A DNA stretch of 64,000 bases from DATARH01 sp963778385 (GTDB lineage: Bacteria > Pseudomonadota > Alphaproteobacteria > ATCC43930 > CGMCC-115725), in assembly GCA_963778385.1 (NCBI GenBank), contig CAVZUA010000002.1, positions 62,001-126,000 of the forward strand. Direction: 5' to 3'. Under the pieces are notes generated by a model. The model worked only from the letters and a program-made list of their open reading frames with translations, ran no database searches and was not told the DNA's origin. Below are positions 26,551-37,144 of the stretch, piece by piece. Made by a program: the position numbers and the translations under genes. How positions within the stretch are numbered: position 1 is the stretch's first letter; the number at the start of each line of letters is the position of its first letter.

Positions 26551-27354
26551 TCAGATCTCTTCGGTAATCACCTGAAATCTGCTGAGTGTGTTGGGGCCGA
26601 AGGTGGTGCTGATTGCGACATCGGCGGCGTCTCGTCCGCGGCCGATCAGTACCCGGCCGATACGCGGGGCATTGTGGCGGGCGTCCACAGTATGCCATGC
26701 ACCGCCAAGATAAACCTCGAACCAGGCGGAAAAATCCATCGGCGCGTCGTCTGGCGGCACGCCGATATCGCCGAGATAGCCGGTGCAGTAGCGCGCCGGG
26801 ATGTTCATGCAGCGGCAGAACGCGACCGCCAGATGCGCGAAATCGCGGCAGACGCCGGTGCGGTCGCACCAAGCTTCCCAAGCCGTCCGACTGTTGCGCG
26901 CATGCTCATAGCCGAAGGTGATGTGCTGGTGAACGTAATCGAGGATCGCCCGGACCCGGTCCCAGCCTTGCGGCGTCGTACCGAACAGCGACCAGGCCGT
27001 CTCCAAAAGCCGGTCGGTTTCGCAATAGCGGGTGGGCAACAGGAAGACCAGCGTGTCGTCCGGCAGCTCTTCGACCGGGTGCTGGCGCGCGACGCTGGGT
27101 ATCGCGTCCGGCTGGCCCGTGTCATTGACGATAGCGCTGGCGGACAGCTGAACCCGACCGGCGGGGGCCGTGATCCGGGTGCACCAATTGCCAAAGCCGT
27201 CGCGATAGGAATGGGTCGGAACCGGCGGGTCGGCGACCATCCGGTCCGGCGTCACCAGATCCGCCGCCCGCGTGTAGTGAACGTTCAGCATCAGCAGCAT
27301 CGGGGTCGGTTGCGGACAATCGTACACCAGCTCATAGCCGACCCGGATCTGCAT
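26551..27354 (-). CDS. Transglutaminase-like cysteine protease-fold protein
   Basis: The 267-aa protein has an N-terminal beta domain (VGYELVYDCPQPTPMLLML) and a transglutaminase core with Cys in DRTGVCRDFAHLAVAFCR, His in AWHTVDARHN and the following Asp. This is the bacterial arylesterase/protease-like branch often paired with alpha-E or circularly permuted ATP-grasp genes. Neither neighbour is visible here. It has no signal peptide. A GAGGAACGAG site precedes the ATG. Likely activity is peptide or isopeptide hydrolysis or transfer. The substrate is unknown. Confidence 0.85.
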   Translation of the reverse strand: MQIRVGYELVYDCPQPTPMLLMLNVHYTRAADLVTPDRMVADPPVPTHSYRDGFGNWCTRITAPAGRVQLSASAIVNDTGQPDAIPSVARQHPVEELPDDTLVFLLPTRYCETDRLLETAWSLFGTTPQGWDRVRAILDYVHQHITFGYEHARNSRTAWEAWCDRTGVCRDFAHLAVAFCRCMNIPARYCTGYLGDIGVPPDDAPMDFSAWFEVYLGGAWHTVDARHNAPRIGRVLIGRGRDAADVAISTTFGPNTLSRFQVITEEI

Positions 27355-27595
27355 GCTCGTTCCTCATGGAGTCAGCGCTGTCCGCCGCAAAATCTGTTCC
27401 AAGAGCGGCGTTGCGCTGAGATCGCTTGCTAGAGCAGCCGTCGCGGCAGCCCGTAGGCCGGCACCGCCACAACACCCGCAAGGGGAATGACGATCGGCGG
27501 TAAAAACCAGCCCTTCACCGCGCATCTTTTATTTCCGCCTCGCCGCAGGACAAGCCGCCAATGACGCTTGCCGCCCGGCACAGATGCGTGACTGC

Positions 27596-27799
27596 TCAAA
27601 CCGGGTTGCTCTTGTCGACGATGCCGTAAACTTTCAAGCCCAGTGAGCGCGCCAGCGTTTTCGCCTGCTGCTTTGCTTCTTCCTTGGTCCCGACGAGAAA
27701 GACCGAGGGCGCGCCAACCACTTTGCCCGCGTCGTCGCGCTGGGAAACGGTCGCGAGGAGCCCCTCGCTGCTGTTTTCGATCTTCAGACGAACCGACAT
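27596..27799 (-). CDS. Small conserved-looking hypothetical protein
   Basis: The 67-aa product has a strong AGGAGCC site 6 nt before its ATG. It reads VRLKIENSSEGLLATVSQRD and later EEAKQQAKTLARSLGLKVYG. The pattern of alternating strand-helix-strand suggests a small alpha/beta fold. I do not recognise the family. The 240 bp between it and the transglutaminase gene hold nothing I can name. Confidence 0.6.
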   Translation of the reverse strand: MSVRLKIENSSEGLLATVSQRDDAGKVVGAPSVFLVGTKEEAKQQAKTLARSLGLKVYGIVDKSNPV

Positions 27800-27850
27800 T
27801 TCAGGCTCCTATCATGGCTTCGTATGCGAGAGGCGTGTCGTTGCGCCGGC

Positions 27851-28297
27851 TTATGGGCTGCCGATACCGAACGGCAACCCGCCGTGAACAATGGCGCTGA
27901 CCAGCACTGCCGCTGCGAGCACAAAACAGCCCACCCATAGCTGCGGCGAGCCCGGCAAGTTCGGTTTCTTGAAACGCGGGCGAATTTGGACTTGAGATAC
28001 CGCGCGTTTGGCGTCTCGCGTCGGAAGCAGGCTGATCAGACCACCGGCAATTTTTCGCGCCTCGTCCCGTGGCGGTGAACCGCCGGGCAGTTCTTCGATC
28101 AGCCGTGCCAGTTGCTCGACCGCCTCGCGATCACCCAGCGACGACAGCCGGCCGGCCTCCTGCCATGGATCAAGGCCGAGGCGCGTAAGGGCAGAGATCA
28201 CGCTCAACGGCATCCCGTCGACCTCATCTCCGACCGTCGCGAATAGAAATCTATCGAAACCGGGCTGCAGCGGAAGGAAGGGCTGGCGCAACGTCAT
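27851..28297 (-). CDS. Conserved hypothetical protein with C-terminal membrane segment
   Basis: The start at 28297 is chosen because conserved sequence begins there: FLPLQPGFDRFLFATVGDEV, then GMPLSVISALTRLGLDPWQEA. The DPW-x-EA block and the following short helices are shared by a widespread alphaproteobacterial family of unknown function. Residues about 120-140 form a single membrane helix (VGCFVLAAAVLVSAIV). It is likely an inner-membrane-anchored protein with the N-terminal domain in the cytoplasm. The downstream small gene is 51 bp away on the same strand. Confidence 0.7.
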   Translation of the reverse strand: MTLRQPFLPLQPGFDRFLFATVGDEVDGMPLSVISALTRLGLDPWQEAGRLSSLGDREAVEQLARLIEELPGGSPPRDEARKIAGGLISLLPTRDAKRAVSQVQIRPRFKKPNLPGSPQLWVGCFVLAAAVLVSAIVHGGLPFGIGSP

Positions 28298-28533
28298 CGC
28301 GCAAGTGCTATGGCGTCGCCGGCAAGGGTCCGTATAGGGGCCGTGGTCATCAGCAGCGGGCCTTCTCCAGAATGCCGTCTTCACAAAATAATTAAGCGCC
28401 GCTTTGCCACAGGCTGGGTTGTTTGTTGATAGACGGCCCCTCTTAAATGGGGTCGATCCTAAATTTTACAACTACACGCAATTAATTGATGAAAATGTGA
28501 ACTGCCCCTATGAAATCTTCACATGAAAAAATT

Positions 28534-28752
28534 TCAAGAAAAGATACGATTCACCTTTTCATCGGCATCGGGAAATACCCGCGATCTAAATGGAGAAGAA
28601 ATACTGGGCAGGCTTCCGGGCCCATTGGCGATTGCGAGGATTGGAAAGTTCACCAACACCGCCCATGCCTGCGCCTGGCTGACATAAGCCGTCGAGCGCC
28701 CACCGTTCTCGAGCTCGATTCGCCAAACCCGGGCTGGCTTTTCCTGTGCCAT
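28534..28752 (-). CDS. Possible small hypothetical protein
   Basis: A 72-aa frame from ATG 28752 starts AQEKPARVWRIELENGGRST and includes YVSQAQAWAVLVNFP. No ribosome-binding site is evident and no domain is recognised. The regular N-terminal half looks coding, the Ser/Arg-rich C-terminus less so. Confidence 0.3.
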   Translation of the reverse strand: MAQEKPARVWRIELENGGRSTAYVSQAQAWAVLVNFPILAIANGPGSLPSISSPFRSRVFPDADEKVNRIFS

Positions 28753-28824
28753 TGCCAAGCCCGTTCGACACGCGGCGGGTAATAAGCCGGCCTTACCAAT
28801 TGGTGGCTGCGATCGGCCGAGGCA

Positions 28825-29067
28825 TTAGTCCGCGGATAGATCGAATTCCGATTGCAGGCGCCCGGCGATCGCCCGCAACTCCACCCCGCATTCGGGCGAA
28901 ATCGTCGACCGCCCCGTCGGCGCGATTCCGAAGCCCCAGGTAACCGCGCGCTCGGGATGCGGCCCCGTGATGAAAATGTCCGCAAGGTCGGGGCATTTGC
29001 CGCTCTGCCGCGCTTCGTTCAGCAGCAATTTCGCCAATTCCGCACGCGTCTTGAAAATCTTCGGCAT
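28825..29067 (-). CDS. Small conserved hypothetical protein
   Basis: The 80-aa product begins PKIFKTRAELAKLLLNEARQ and contains ADIFITGPHPERAVTWGFG. AAGGAG lies 10-15 nt before the ATG at 29067, which is preferred over an upstream codon at 29121 inside the rpoD 3' end. Similar short proteins with the IFKTRAEL start occur in Rhizobiales. Function is unknown. It is 43 bp downstream of rpoD and may be co-transcribed with it. Confidence 0.65.
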   Translation of the reverse strand: MPKIFKTRAELAKLLLNEARQSGKCPDLADIFITGPHPERAVTWGFGIAPTGRSTISPECGVELRAIAGRLQSEFDLSAD

Positions 29068-29110
29068 GCTCAACAATCTCCTTCGGCGGCGACCGGCCGC
29101 CGACAGTACT

Positions 29111-31108
<1,998 letters not shown>

Positions 31109-31110
31109 GT

Positions 31111-31314
31111 TTAATAGCCTTCGCGTTCGAGCCGTTTGCGCATTGCCTTGCGATGACGGCGAACCGCTTCCGCCCGCTCACGCACGCGCCGTTCCGACGG
31201 CTTCTCGTAAGAGCGCCGACGCTTCATTTCGCGAAAGGTGCCCTCGCGCTGCATCTTCCTCTTCAAGACGCGTAGCGCCGCGTTGACGTCGTTGTCGCGC
31301 ACGAAGACCTGCAT
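31111..31314 (-). CDS. rpsU: 30S ribosomal protein bS21
   Basis: The 67-aa, highly basic product starts QVFVRDNDVNAALRVLKRKM, followed by REGTFREMKRRRSYEKPSE, the standard bS21 pattern. bS21 helps the 30S subunit in initiation. AAGGGTG precedes the ATG. It is directly followed by rpoD with no dnaG between them, unlike the enterobacterial rpsU-dnaG-rpoD operon. Alphaproteobacteria often carry several rpsU copies, so this may be a paralogue. Confidence 0.93.
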   Translation of the reverse strand: MQVFVRDNDVNAALRVLKRKMQREGTFREMKRRRSYEKPSERRVRERAEAVRRHRKAMRKRLEREGY

Positions 31315-31343
31315 ATTTGGGGCACCCTTTACGGTTGGCGTGG

Positions 31344-31574
31344 CTAACGGCGACTAGCGCGGCTTACGGATTTAATCGGGCCCCGCGGTTTCCCGGACAT
31401 CTCGGCGATCTTGCGATCCTGTTCCTCGATATAGGGCTTGGCGCGCAGGTCGCCGTCGAGTTCGTCGAGTTCCGAACATGGCACCTTGCGGTTCGAGCTT
31501 TGCGTCCCATCCTCGTAGAGGACGTCGAAGAACACAAACTCCTCGACGCGACGAGTCCCGGGGCGCTTAGCCAT
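31344..31574 (-). CDS. Small conserved hypothetical protein
   Basis: The 76-aa product has a GAGGATCGAGC site before its ATG and reads TRRVEEFVFFDVLYEDGTQS, then IEEQDRKIAEMSGKPRG. It is probably a small cytoplasmic alpha/beta protein. Similar short proteins are found next to rpsU or cold-shock genes in Rhizobiales. No function is assigned. It ends 29 bp before rpsU on the same strand. Confidence 0.6.
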   Translation of the reverse strand: MAKRPGTRRVEEFVFFDVLYEDGTQSSNRKVPCSELDELDGDLRAKPYIEEQDRKIAEMSGKPRGPIKSVSRASRR

Positions 31575-31598
31575 TGCTCGATCCTCGGACTTTTGGGT

Positions 31599-32996
31599 TC
31601 ATCTCGCACGATCGTAGCGAACCGCCGGGGCACCGCGACGACCGGCGCCGCTGCGATGACCCGGATTGGCTCCGCTGGTCGGCGGGCGGCGCAGGAATGC
31701 CGGCAACGGTCCGGCTGGAACTGCTTCTTCCCTTGGAAGATCGCCGCCGGTGGGCCGCTGTCTTGGGTGACGGGGAGGTTCGGGTTTACGGCGCGCGGAA
31801 GCGTGCTGCACGCCCTTTCTCGGCGGCGCGGCTTCGACCGCATGCTCGGCGGGATTGCTCCGCACAAACTCCGAGGGAGCAGGAATTGGCCGAAGCGAGC
31901 ATCGTGTCAGCTTCTCGATGTCGCGCAGATACGGGCGCTCCTCATCGCTGCAAAACGCGATCGCAATGCCGGCCGCGCCGGCTCGCGCCGTTCGCCCGAT
32001 GCGATGCACATAGTCCTCCGGCACGTTCGGCAGTTCGAAATTGATGACGTGCGATACGCCATCGACATCGATGCCGCGTGCGGCGATGTCGGTGGCGACC
32101 AGCACACGGGATTGGCCGTCACGAAATCCAGCGAGCGCGCGCTCGCGTTGCGGCTGAGACTTGTTGCCGTGAATCGCGGCCGCCTCGATGCCCGTCACCG
32201 CTAGGTGACGAACGACGCGGTCGGCGCCGTGCTTGGTTCGGCTGAACACCAGAACGCGGGCGAAGGCCGGGTCGCGCAGCATCGTCGCCAACAGGTCCCG
32301 TTTTCGATCGGTCGATACGAAGACGACCCCCTGATCGATGCGCTCGACCGTCGTCGCCGCAGGGGCAACCACCACCTTGACGGGGTCATCGAGATAGCTG
32401 TCGGCCAAAGCCTCAATGGCTCGCGGCATCGTCGCCGAAAAGAGCAGGGTTTGGCGCTGCCGTGGCAACAGCTTCACGATCCGCTTCAGCGCGTGGATAA
32501 AGCCGAGATCGAGCATCCGGTCGGCTTCGTCGAGAACCAAAATCTGGACGCTCGACAGGGCCAGCCACTTGGAATCGACCAGATCGAGCAGGCGTCCCGG
32601 CGTGGCGACGAGGATATCGACCCCGCGGGCCAATTGCTGGCGTTGCCGTCCGATGGGAACGCCGCCAAACACCACGGCCGTCGACAGCGGCAGACCCGCC
32701 CCGTAGCTGCGGAAATTGTCGGCGATCTGGCTGGCCAGTTCGCGTGTCGGGCTGAGCACTAGGGCGCGGCAGGTCTGCGGCGCCGCTCGTCGCAGGGTCG
32801 CCGCGAGCCGCTGGAGGATCGGCAGCGCAAATGCGGCGGTCTTGCCCGTTCCGGTCTGCGCAATGCCGCATAGATCGCGGCCGCTAAGGACGGGCGGGAT
32901 AGCTTGGCTCTGGATCGGTGTGGGTTTCGAGTATTCCGCTGCGGTCAGCGCGGCAAGGATGGGTTGGGAAAGTCCGAGATCAGAAAAATCAGTCAA
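31599..32996 (-). CDS. DEAD-box ATP-dependent RNA helicase, RhlE type
   Basis: The 465-aa protein has the full motif set: Q motif (YSKPTPIQSQAIPPVLSGRD), Walker A AQTGTGKTAAF, Ia PTRELASQ, Ib TPGRLLD, II DEADRMLDLGF, III SATMP, V TDIAARGIDV and VI HRIGRTARAG. The C-terminal 90 residues are basic and Pro/Arg-rich, typical of the RNA-binding tails of RhlE-like helicases. Role: ATP-driven remodelling of RNA in ribosome assembly or decay, often cold-induced. Its neighbours bS21, RpoD and a cold-shock protein fit such a role. Confidence 0.92.
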   Translation of the reverse strand: MTDFSDLGLSQPILAALTAAEYSKPTPIQSQAIPPVLSGRDLCGIAQTGTGKTAAFALPILQRLAATLRRAAPQTCRALVLSPTRELASQIADNFRSYGAGLPLSTAVVFGGVPIGRQRQQLARGVDILVATPGRLLDLVDSKWLALSSVQILVLDEADRMLDLGFIHALKRIVKLLPRQRQTLLFSATMPRAIEALADSYLDDPVKVVVAPAATTVERIDQGVVFVSTDRKRDLLATMLRDPAFARVLVFSRTKHGADRVVRHLAVTGIEAAAIHGNKSQPQRERALAGFRDGQSRVLVATDIAARGIDVDGVSHVINFELPNVPEDYVHRIGRTARAGAAGIAIAFCSDEERPYLRDIEKLTRCSLRPIPAPSEFVRSNPAEHAVEAAPPRKGVQHASARRKPEPPRHPRQRPTGGDLPREEAVPAGPLPAFLRRPPTSGANPGHRSGAGRRGAPAVRYDRAR

Positions 32997-33312
32997 AACG
33001 ATTGCAGCCTTTCAGGTCGAATACCGACGCGCTCACATGAACGCGCCGCTCGGGTCGGAGACGACCCGCGCGATTGGGGCTGTCTAGTTTAGGCAGGGTA
33101 CAAAGATCGGGCCAGTTCCACCGGATGGTGGGTTGCTCTCACGCAGGCCCAATCACGTGGTTCGGTGCGAAGCACGAACACTGCACTTGATATATGTAGC
33201 GGCGATCCGCTGGGGTCAAGTCCAACCCCAAGCAACCGGCCGATCTGCATGGGGAAGCAACTTGCCGCTTTTGCCCAGTCGACCGACGTGTCGGAGGCTC
33301 TTGCCGCCGCGG
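32997..33312. other. Promoter-side intergenic region of the helicase gene
   Basis: About 316 bp between the helicase start and a small downstream-facing gene. A long leader would fit cold-responsive regulation, but I see no named motif. Confidence 0.35.
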
Positions 33313-33501
33313 TTAATCAGGCGGGCCGCCTTCCAATCTCTCGTCGTTAACACCGACCGCCGATGCATTCGAATGGTCAGCTTCAGCCGAGTTCTCGGCC
33401 GGTGTCCGTTCCTGCTGGCGCTTGGCGGCCTTTTCTTCCTTTTTTGCCCGCTTGATCCGGTCTCGCTCGGCGCGCTCAAAGCGGTAATTGGGTTTGCGCA
33501 T
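33313..33501 (-). CDS. Small charged conserved hypothetical protein
   Basis: The 62-aa product starts RKPNYRFERAERDRIKRAKK and is very rich in Lys, Arg and Glu, then becomes acidic and polar. The YRFERAERDR-x-KAKK start is a recurring small-protein family in alphaproteobacteria of unknown role, probably disordered or helical and possibly nucleic-acid binding. AGGAGC lies 8 nt before the ATG. Confidence 0.65.
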   Translation of the reverse strand: MRKPNYRFERAERDRIKRAKKEEKAAKRQQERTPAENSAEADHSNASAVGVNDERLEGGPPD

Positions 33502-33532
33502 TCGCTACAGCTCCTGCTTGGCGATACAGCTC

Positions 33533-33760
33533 CTACTTGGTAGTGGCTGCGGGCGTGGACCTGCGAAAAACTGTCCTCGGTTGGGATTGAGCCTGCACGC
33601 GGCTCTTGTGCGAGGCGACCCAGGCCTCGGCCGCGGCCTCGGTGTCGAAGCCGCTGACCATCGTCGGGCTGGTATCCGGAATCGATACCCTCACGCCGAA
33701 TCCGCCGGCATCCAGCGACACTACTTCGTAGAGCGCTTCGGCGTAGGGGTGGGTTCTCAC
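33533..33760 (-). CDS. Small hypothetical protein, translationally coupled
   Basis: Starts at a GTG that overlaps the stop of the next upstream gene (GTGA) and encodes 75 aa: RTHPYAEALYEVVSLDAGGF, GVRVSIPDTSPTMVSGFDTE, then AEAWVASHKSRV. The pattern (strand, strand, helix with a Trp) resembles small conserved proteins of Rhizobiales without assigned role. The last 20 residues are basic and probably disordered. Confidence 0.6.
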   Translation of the reverse strand: MRTHPYAEALYEVVSLDAGGFGVRVSIPDTSPTMVSGFDTEAAAEAWVASHKSRVQAQSQPRTVFRRSTPAATTK

Positions 33761-33951
33761 GACCGCTCGAGTTGATCTTCGCGGACAACGCGCTCTCGCC
33801 CGTCGACCTTTGCTTTCACGTGATATTGCAGAATGCCCCCGGCCTCTGGGAGTGTCTTTACAATCGTATACGCGCCGCGTGCGCCCGCATCGGCGTAACG
33901 ATCCGGATTGAACCTGACGCTCTGCCCTATGGAGTATTTGTGCTGCGCCAT
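33757..33951 (-). CDS. Small hypothetical protein with SH3-like pattern
   Basis: ATG 33951 is chosen because TTGGAGGTTGGCG lies directly upstream. The 64-aa product reads AQHKYSIGQSVRFNPDRYAD, YTIVKTLPEAGGILQYHVKA and ERVVREDQLE. Short alternating strands with IGQ-V and YHVK blocks suggest a small SH3-like barrel. Related proteins occur in many Rhizobiales; function unknown. Its stop overlaps the next gene's start. Confidence 0.65.
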   Translation of the reverse strand: MAQHKYSIGQSVRFNPDRYADAGARGAYTIVKTLPEAGGILQYHVKAKVDGRERVVREDQLERS

Positions 33952-34004
33952 CGCCAACCTCCAAAAGGAAACGGCACCGCTCGGAGCGATGCCGATCTCC
34001 CGAC

Positions 34005-34211
34005 CTACTGCACTTTGAGCGCTACAGCGGAGCTTTTGCCGTTCCGGCCGCTCTCTAGCTCGTAGCCGATCTTTTGCCCTTCGTTCAGATGGCCGATCCC
34101 CGCCTGCTCGACGGCAGAGATATGGACGAATACGTCCTTCGACCCGTCATCGGGTTGGATGAAGCCGTATCCCTTCTGGGAGTTGAACCATTTTACGGTT
34201 CCGGTAGCCAT
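34005..34211 (-). CDS. CspA-type cold-shock protein
   Basis: The start at 34211 gives a 68-aa product after AAAGGCAG; an upstream in-frame codon at 34268 is rejected. It has ATGTVKWFNSQKGYGFIQPD, with RNP1 KGYGFI, and RNP2 VFVHISAVE, and ends VALKVQ. This is a complete five-strand OB-fold nucleic-acid chaperone that binds single-stranded RNA and DNA and prevents secondary structure at low temperature or in stationary phase. Confidence 0.93.
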   Translation of the reverse strand: MATGTVKWFNSQKGYGFIQPDDGSKDVFVHISAVEQAGIGHLNEGQKIGYELESGRNGKSSAVALKVQ

Positions 34212-34922
34212 GGACTGCCTTTCATAGCGAATTGGCCGGCACTCGCTCTCGGGTGTCGGGTCAACCATCGGCGTTTGACGGAAGCGGTTCGGCGCTCTGT
34301 CGAGCTACGAAATGCAGGCCGAACCCAAGGGATGACTATTTATAAATGGGACTCTTGCGGCCTATTACAAGGTGCCGCGCATCGGACCGCCGACGTCGCT
34401 CAGCGCCGAATGACAGACACGGGAAGACGCCGGTTCGCCTCTAGTGCCGAGCCCCCTTTACATGCTCCTCGAATGCTTGCTCGCCGTGCCACGGGCATTT
34501 GACATCCAGAATCCAGGGGTCGTCGAACGTGCCCGTGGTCCGCGTTGACTCAGGACAAGTGCAGCCGATACCGCGAGCAGCAAGGGTGCCAGGAAGTGGA
34601 AAATCTTCTGCTTCCAACCGGGATGATCTCCCTAAATTACTAATAATATAAGACGCTCAAGCACGGAGATCAATTTTATAATTTCCGTGTAAATCTGAAA
34701 ATCAGGGGCACTTATCTAGAATAACCATTTATTGAAAACCTACGGCCGATGGGAAATTATTTATAATTCAAGGCCTTTCAATAGCTTGCAAACCGGATGG
34801 CGCCCTCGGATCATACACGATAATGACGATACGCCGGCTGGCGGCGCGACGCCGGTCGCGTTGCCCGCCCTATTCCTTGCGTCGATCGTATTCCCGATGG
34901 AGCTAGCGCGGGGAGCCGGCCG
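34212..34922. other. Cold-shock leader and AT-rich spacer
   Basis: The part next to 34212 probably contains a long 5' leader of the cold-shock gene. 34636-34770 is clearly AT-rich. I find no convincing gene here apart from the short peptide that begins at 34923. Confidence 0.4.
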
Positions 34923-35018
34923 ATGATCCAGGTCGCCGTCTACCTCTCCATAGAGGCGGGCCTTCTGGCACTGTTCGCCGGCTTGTGGGCGACCGATCGT
35001 TGGCTGAAGGCACGATAG
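34923..35018 (+). CDS. Possible 31-aa single-pass membrane peptide
   Basis: ATG 34923 follows GGGGAGCCGGCCG. The frame reads MIQVAVYLSIEAGLLALFAG and ends LWATDRWLKAR before TAG. A hydrophobic helix with a basic C-terminal end fits a small inner-membrane peptide with the C-terminus inside. Nothing in its surroundings indicates a function. The size makes chance likely. Confidence 0.35.
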   Translation: MIQVAVYLSIEAGLLALFAGLWATDRWLKAR

Positions 35019-35170
35019 CAACTTAGAGGGAGATCAACTGCGACTTTCAGGAACGAGCCGTTGAATGATCTAGCGGCTACGCCGGCTCAGGTGCGGCGGC
35101 CTCATACCGCCTTGTCGTTAGGCTAATATCGTCCCATGGCCTAACATGATCGAGTGGGAGTGATCACAAG

Positions 35171-35524
35171 ATGACCGTCACCATCTACGGCATCAAAAAC
35201 TGCGACACGATGAAGAAGGCATTCGCGTGGCTCGGCGACCGCGGTGTCGCGTACGACTTCCACGACTACAAGACGGCAGGGGTGACGACAGCTCAGCTCA
35301 CGCACTGGTGCCGCGCCGCGGGTTGGCAGACCGTGCTCAATCGGTCAGGCACCACGTTTCGCAAGCTCGATGACGCGGACAAGCAAGCGCTGACGCAAGA
35401 CAAGGCGATCGCCCGGATGGCGACCCAGCCGTCGATGATCAAGCGACCTATCCTCGAAGCCGATGGCAAGCTTGAAATCGGCTTCAAACCTGAGCGTTAC
35501 GCCGCGCTGTTCGGCGGCTTGTGA
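35171..35524 (+). CDS. ArsC/Spx-family reductase, YffB type
   Basis: The 117-aa thioredoxin-like protein begins TVTIYGIKNCDTMKKAFAWL, with the NCDTxKKA active-site loop (one Cys) typical of YffB. Later blocks are FHDYKTAGVT, LNRSGTTFRKL and MIKRPILEADGKL (the cis-Pro loop). The length is normal. Relatives are probably glutathione-dependent reductases rather than arsenate-specific enzymes. It stands alone, convergent with the ABC solute-binding gene. Confidence 0.88.
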   Translation: MTVTIYGIKNCDTMKKAFAWLGDRGVAYDFHDYKTAGVTTAQLTHWCRAAGWQTVLNRSGTTFRKLDDADKQALTQDKAIARMATQPSMIKRPILEADGKLEIGFKPERYAALFGGL

Positions 35525-35539
35525 ATAAACGCCCCTCGA

Positions 35540-37075
35540 TCAGCCGGCTGATTTCCACAAGTCGCGGAAACGCGGTATCTGGTCGGGTATCCATTCGAAG
35601 CCGTTCACCCCAGCGCGCATGGCCGCATACTCGGCGCCGAAGATCAGCGGCACGACCGGCAGGTCGCTGACGATCTGTTGCTGCGCTTCGGCGTAAAGCT
35701 TCTTGCGCGCGGCCTGGTCGTAGATCGCCCGCGCCTGGTCGAGCAGCGCATCGACGCGCTCGTTCCGGTATTTCGTCGTGTTGGCGAAGCCTTTGCTGTG
35801 AAAGAGGATGTAGAGCAACCCGTCGGGGTCGGCGCGCTGTGTCCATCGCGTCGGGGTCAGGTTGGTCGCACCCGACACCACGCGCGCATACCATTCGCTC
35901 GCGGCGATAGGTTGCAGCTGCAGGTTGATGCCGACCGCGCCCAACTGCTCTTGCAACAGCTGATTGACCTGCTGGAAGACCGTGACTTGAGGCGTCGACA
36001 GCACGTATTCGAGGCCGTCGGCATGCCCGGCTTCCGCCAGCAGGGCCTTTGCCCGAGCCGGATCGTGCGGATAGGACTTCAGCGCCGGGTCGTACCACCA
36101 CAGGCCGTTTGGCGTCGGCCCGTCCGACACCGATCCTTGGCCGCGCATGAGAATCTCGTTCAGCCGCGCGCGGTCGATCGCATGCGCGAAGGCCTGCCGC
36201 AGCTTGGGATTGTCGAAGGGCGGCTCGTTGACATGCCATTGCAGGAAGTACCAACGGCCGACCGTGATCGGTTTCAGCACGATACCGCCGCGGTTTTGCA
36301 CCGGCAGGACATCGGCCGGCGTCAGCTGATCGACGTAATCGATCTCACCGGTCAGCAGACGCTGCACGCCGATGACCGAGCCGGCGAGGTCCTGGACCAC
36401 GATGCGATCCAGATAAGGCAGACCGGGCTGCCAGTAGTCGGGGTTGCGCTCCAGCACCACGCGGCTACCGTGTGTCCACTCCTTCAACACAAACGCCCCG
36501 GTACCGATCGGCGCGCTGCTGAAACCCGTGCCGCGTTCCTGCCAGGCGGTGGGCGACACCATAAACCCGGGCCGCTCGCCAAGCAGGCTGAACAGCACCG
36601 GCGACGGGTCCTTCAGGTTGAAAGCGACGTGCGTCGGATCGACAACCTCGACCGAAGCAACGATCGGGGCCAGCAGCTGCCGCTGCGGCGAATTCACCTT
36701 TTCGTCGAGGCGCTGGTCGATGTTCCATTTTACCGCCGCGGCGTCGAACGGCGTGCCGTCCTGGAATTTGACACCCTGGCGCAACGTGAAGACGATGCGC
36801 TTGCCGTCCGCCGCCGTGTCCCAGCTTTCCGCCAATTCCGGCTTGATCGAGAAGTCGGGCCCGTACCGCACCAGGGTGTCGAACGCCAGATAGAGGACGT
36901 AACGCTCACTATAGGCGACCGAGAAAATCGGGTCGTAGGTCTTGGCGTCGTTCGCCAGGCCGACCGTCAGCGTACCGCCGCGCGACGGCGTCTGCGCGGC
37001 GGCGGACTTCGCCGCGAGCATCCCACCGGCGAGCCCCGCCAACACCTCGCGGCGCCCGATGACCCCTGGTCCCAT
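35540..37075 (-). CDS. ABC transporter substrate-binding protein, peptide/nickel (SBP_bac_5) type
   Basis: ATG 37075 is chosen because GGGAGGGAGG lies 2-11 nt upstream, inside the codons of an alternative ATG at 37090. The 511-aa product has a Tat-like signal (GRREVLAGLAGGMLA ... AAAQT). The SBP_bac_5 pattern follows: LTVGLANDAKTYDPIFS, FTLRQGVKFQDGTPFDAAAV, PIGTGAFVLKEW, RNPDYW, FDNPKLRQAFAHAIDR and a final ADPDGLLYILFHS. It binds oligopeptides or similar solutes in the periplasm. No permease or ATPase gene adjoins, so it is an orphan. It is divergent from the LLM gene across a GntR-type palindrome. Confidence 0.9.
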   Translation of the reverse strand: MGPGVIGRREVLAGLAGGMLAAKSAAAQTPSRGGTLTVGLANDAKTYDPIFSVAYSERYVLYLAFDTLVRYGPDFSIKPELAESWDTAADGKRIVFTLRQGVKFQDGTPFDAAAVKWNIDQRLDEKVNSPQRQLLAPIVASVEVVDPTHVAFNLKDPSPVLFSLLGERPGFMVSPTAWQERGTGFSSAPIGTGAFVLKEWTHGSRVVLERNPDYWQPGLPYLDRIVVQDLAGSVIGVQRLLTGEIDYVDQLTPADVLPVQNRGGIVLKPITVGRWYFLQWHVNEPPFDNPKLRQAFAHAIDRARLNEILMRGQGSVSDGPTPNGLWWYDPALKSYPHDPARAKALLAEAGHADGLEYVLSTPQVTVFQQVNQLLQEQLGAVGINLQLQPIAASEWYARVVSGATNLTPTRWTQRADPDGLLYILFHSKGFANTTKYRNERVDALLDQARAIYDQAARKKLYAEAQQQIVSDLPVVPLIFGAEYAAMRAGVNGFEWIPDQIPRFRDLWKSAG

Positions 37076-37144
37076 GGCCTCCCTCCCCATCCGTCCGCCC
37101 GGACATCGTCAGGCCCGGCGCGCTTGGCTTCGCGACCACCGAAA

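Noticed and set aside
37083..37090. ATG 37090 as the start of the solute-binding protein
   Set aside because: The strong GGGAGGGAGG ribosome-binding site lies inside those codons, so ATG 37075 is the better start.
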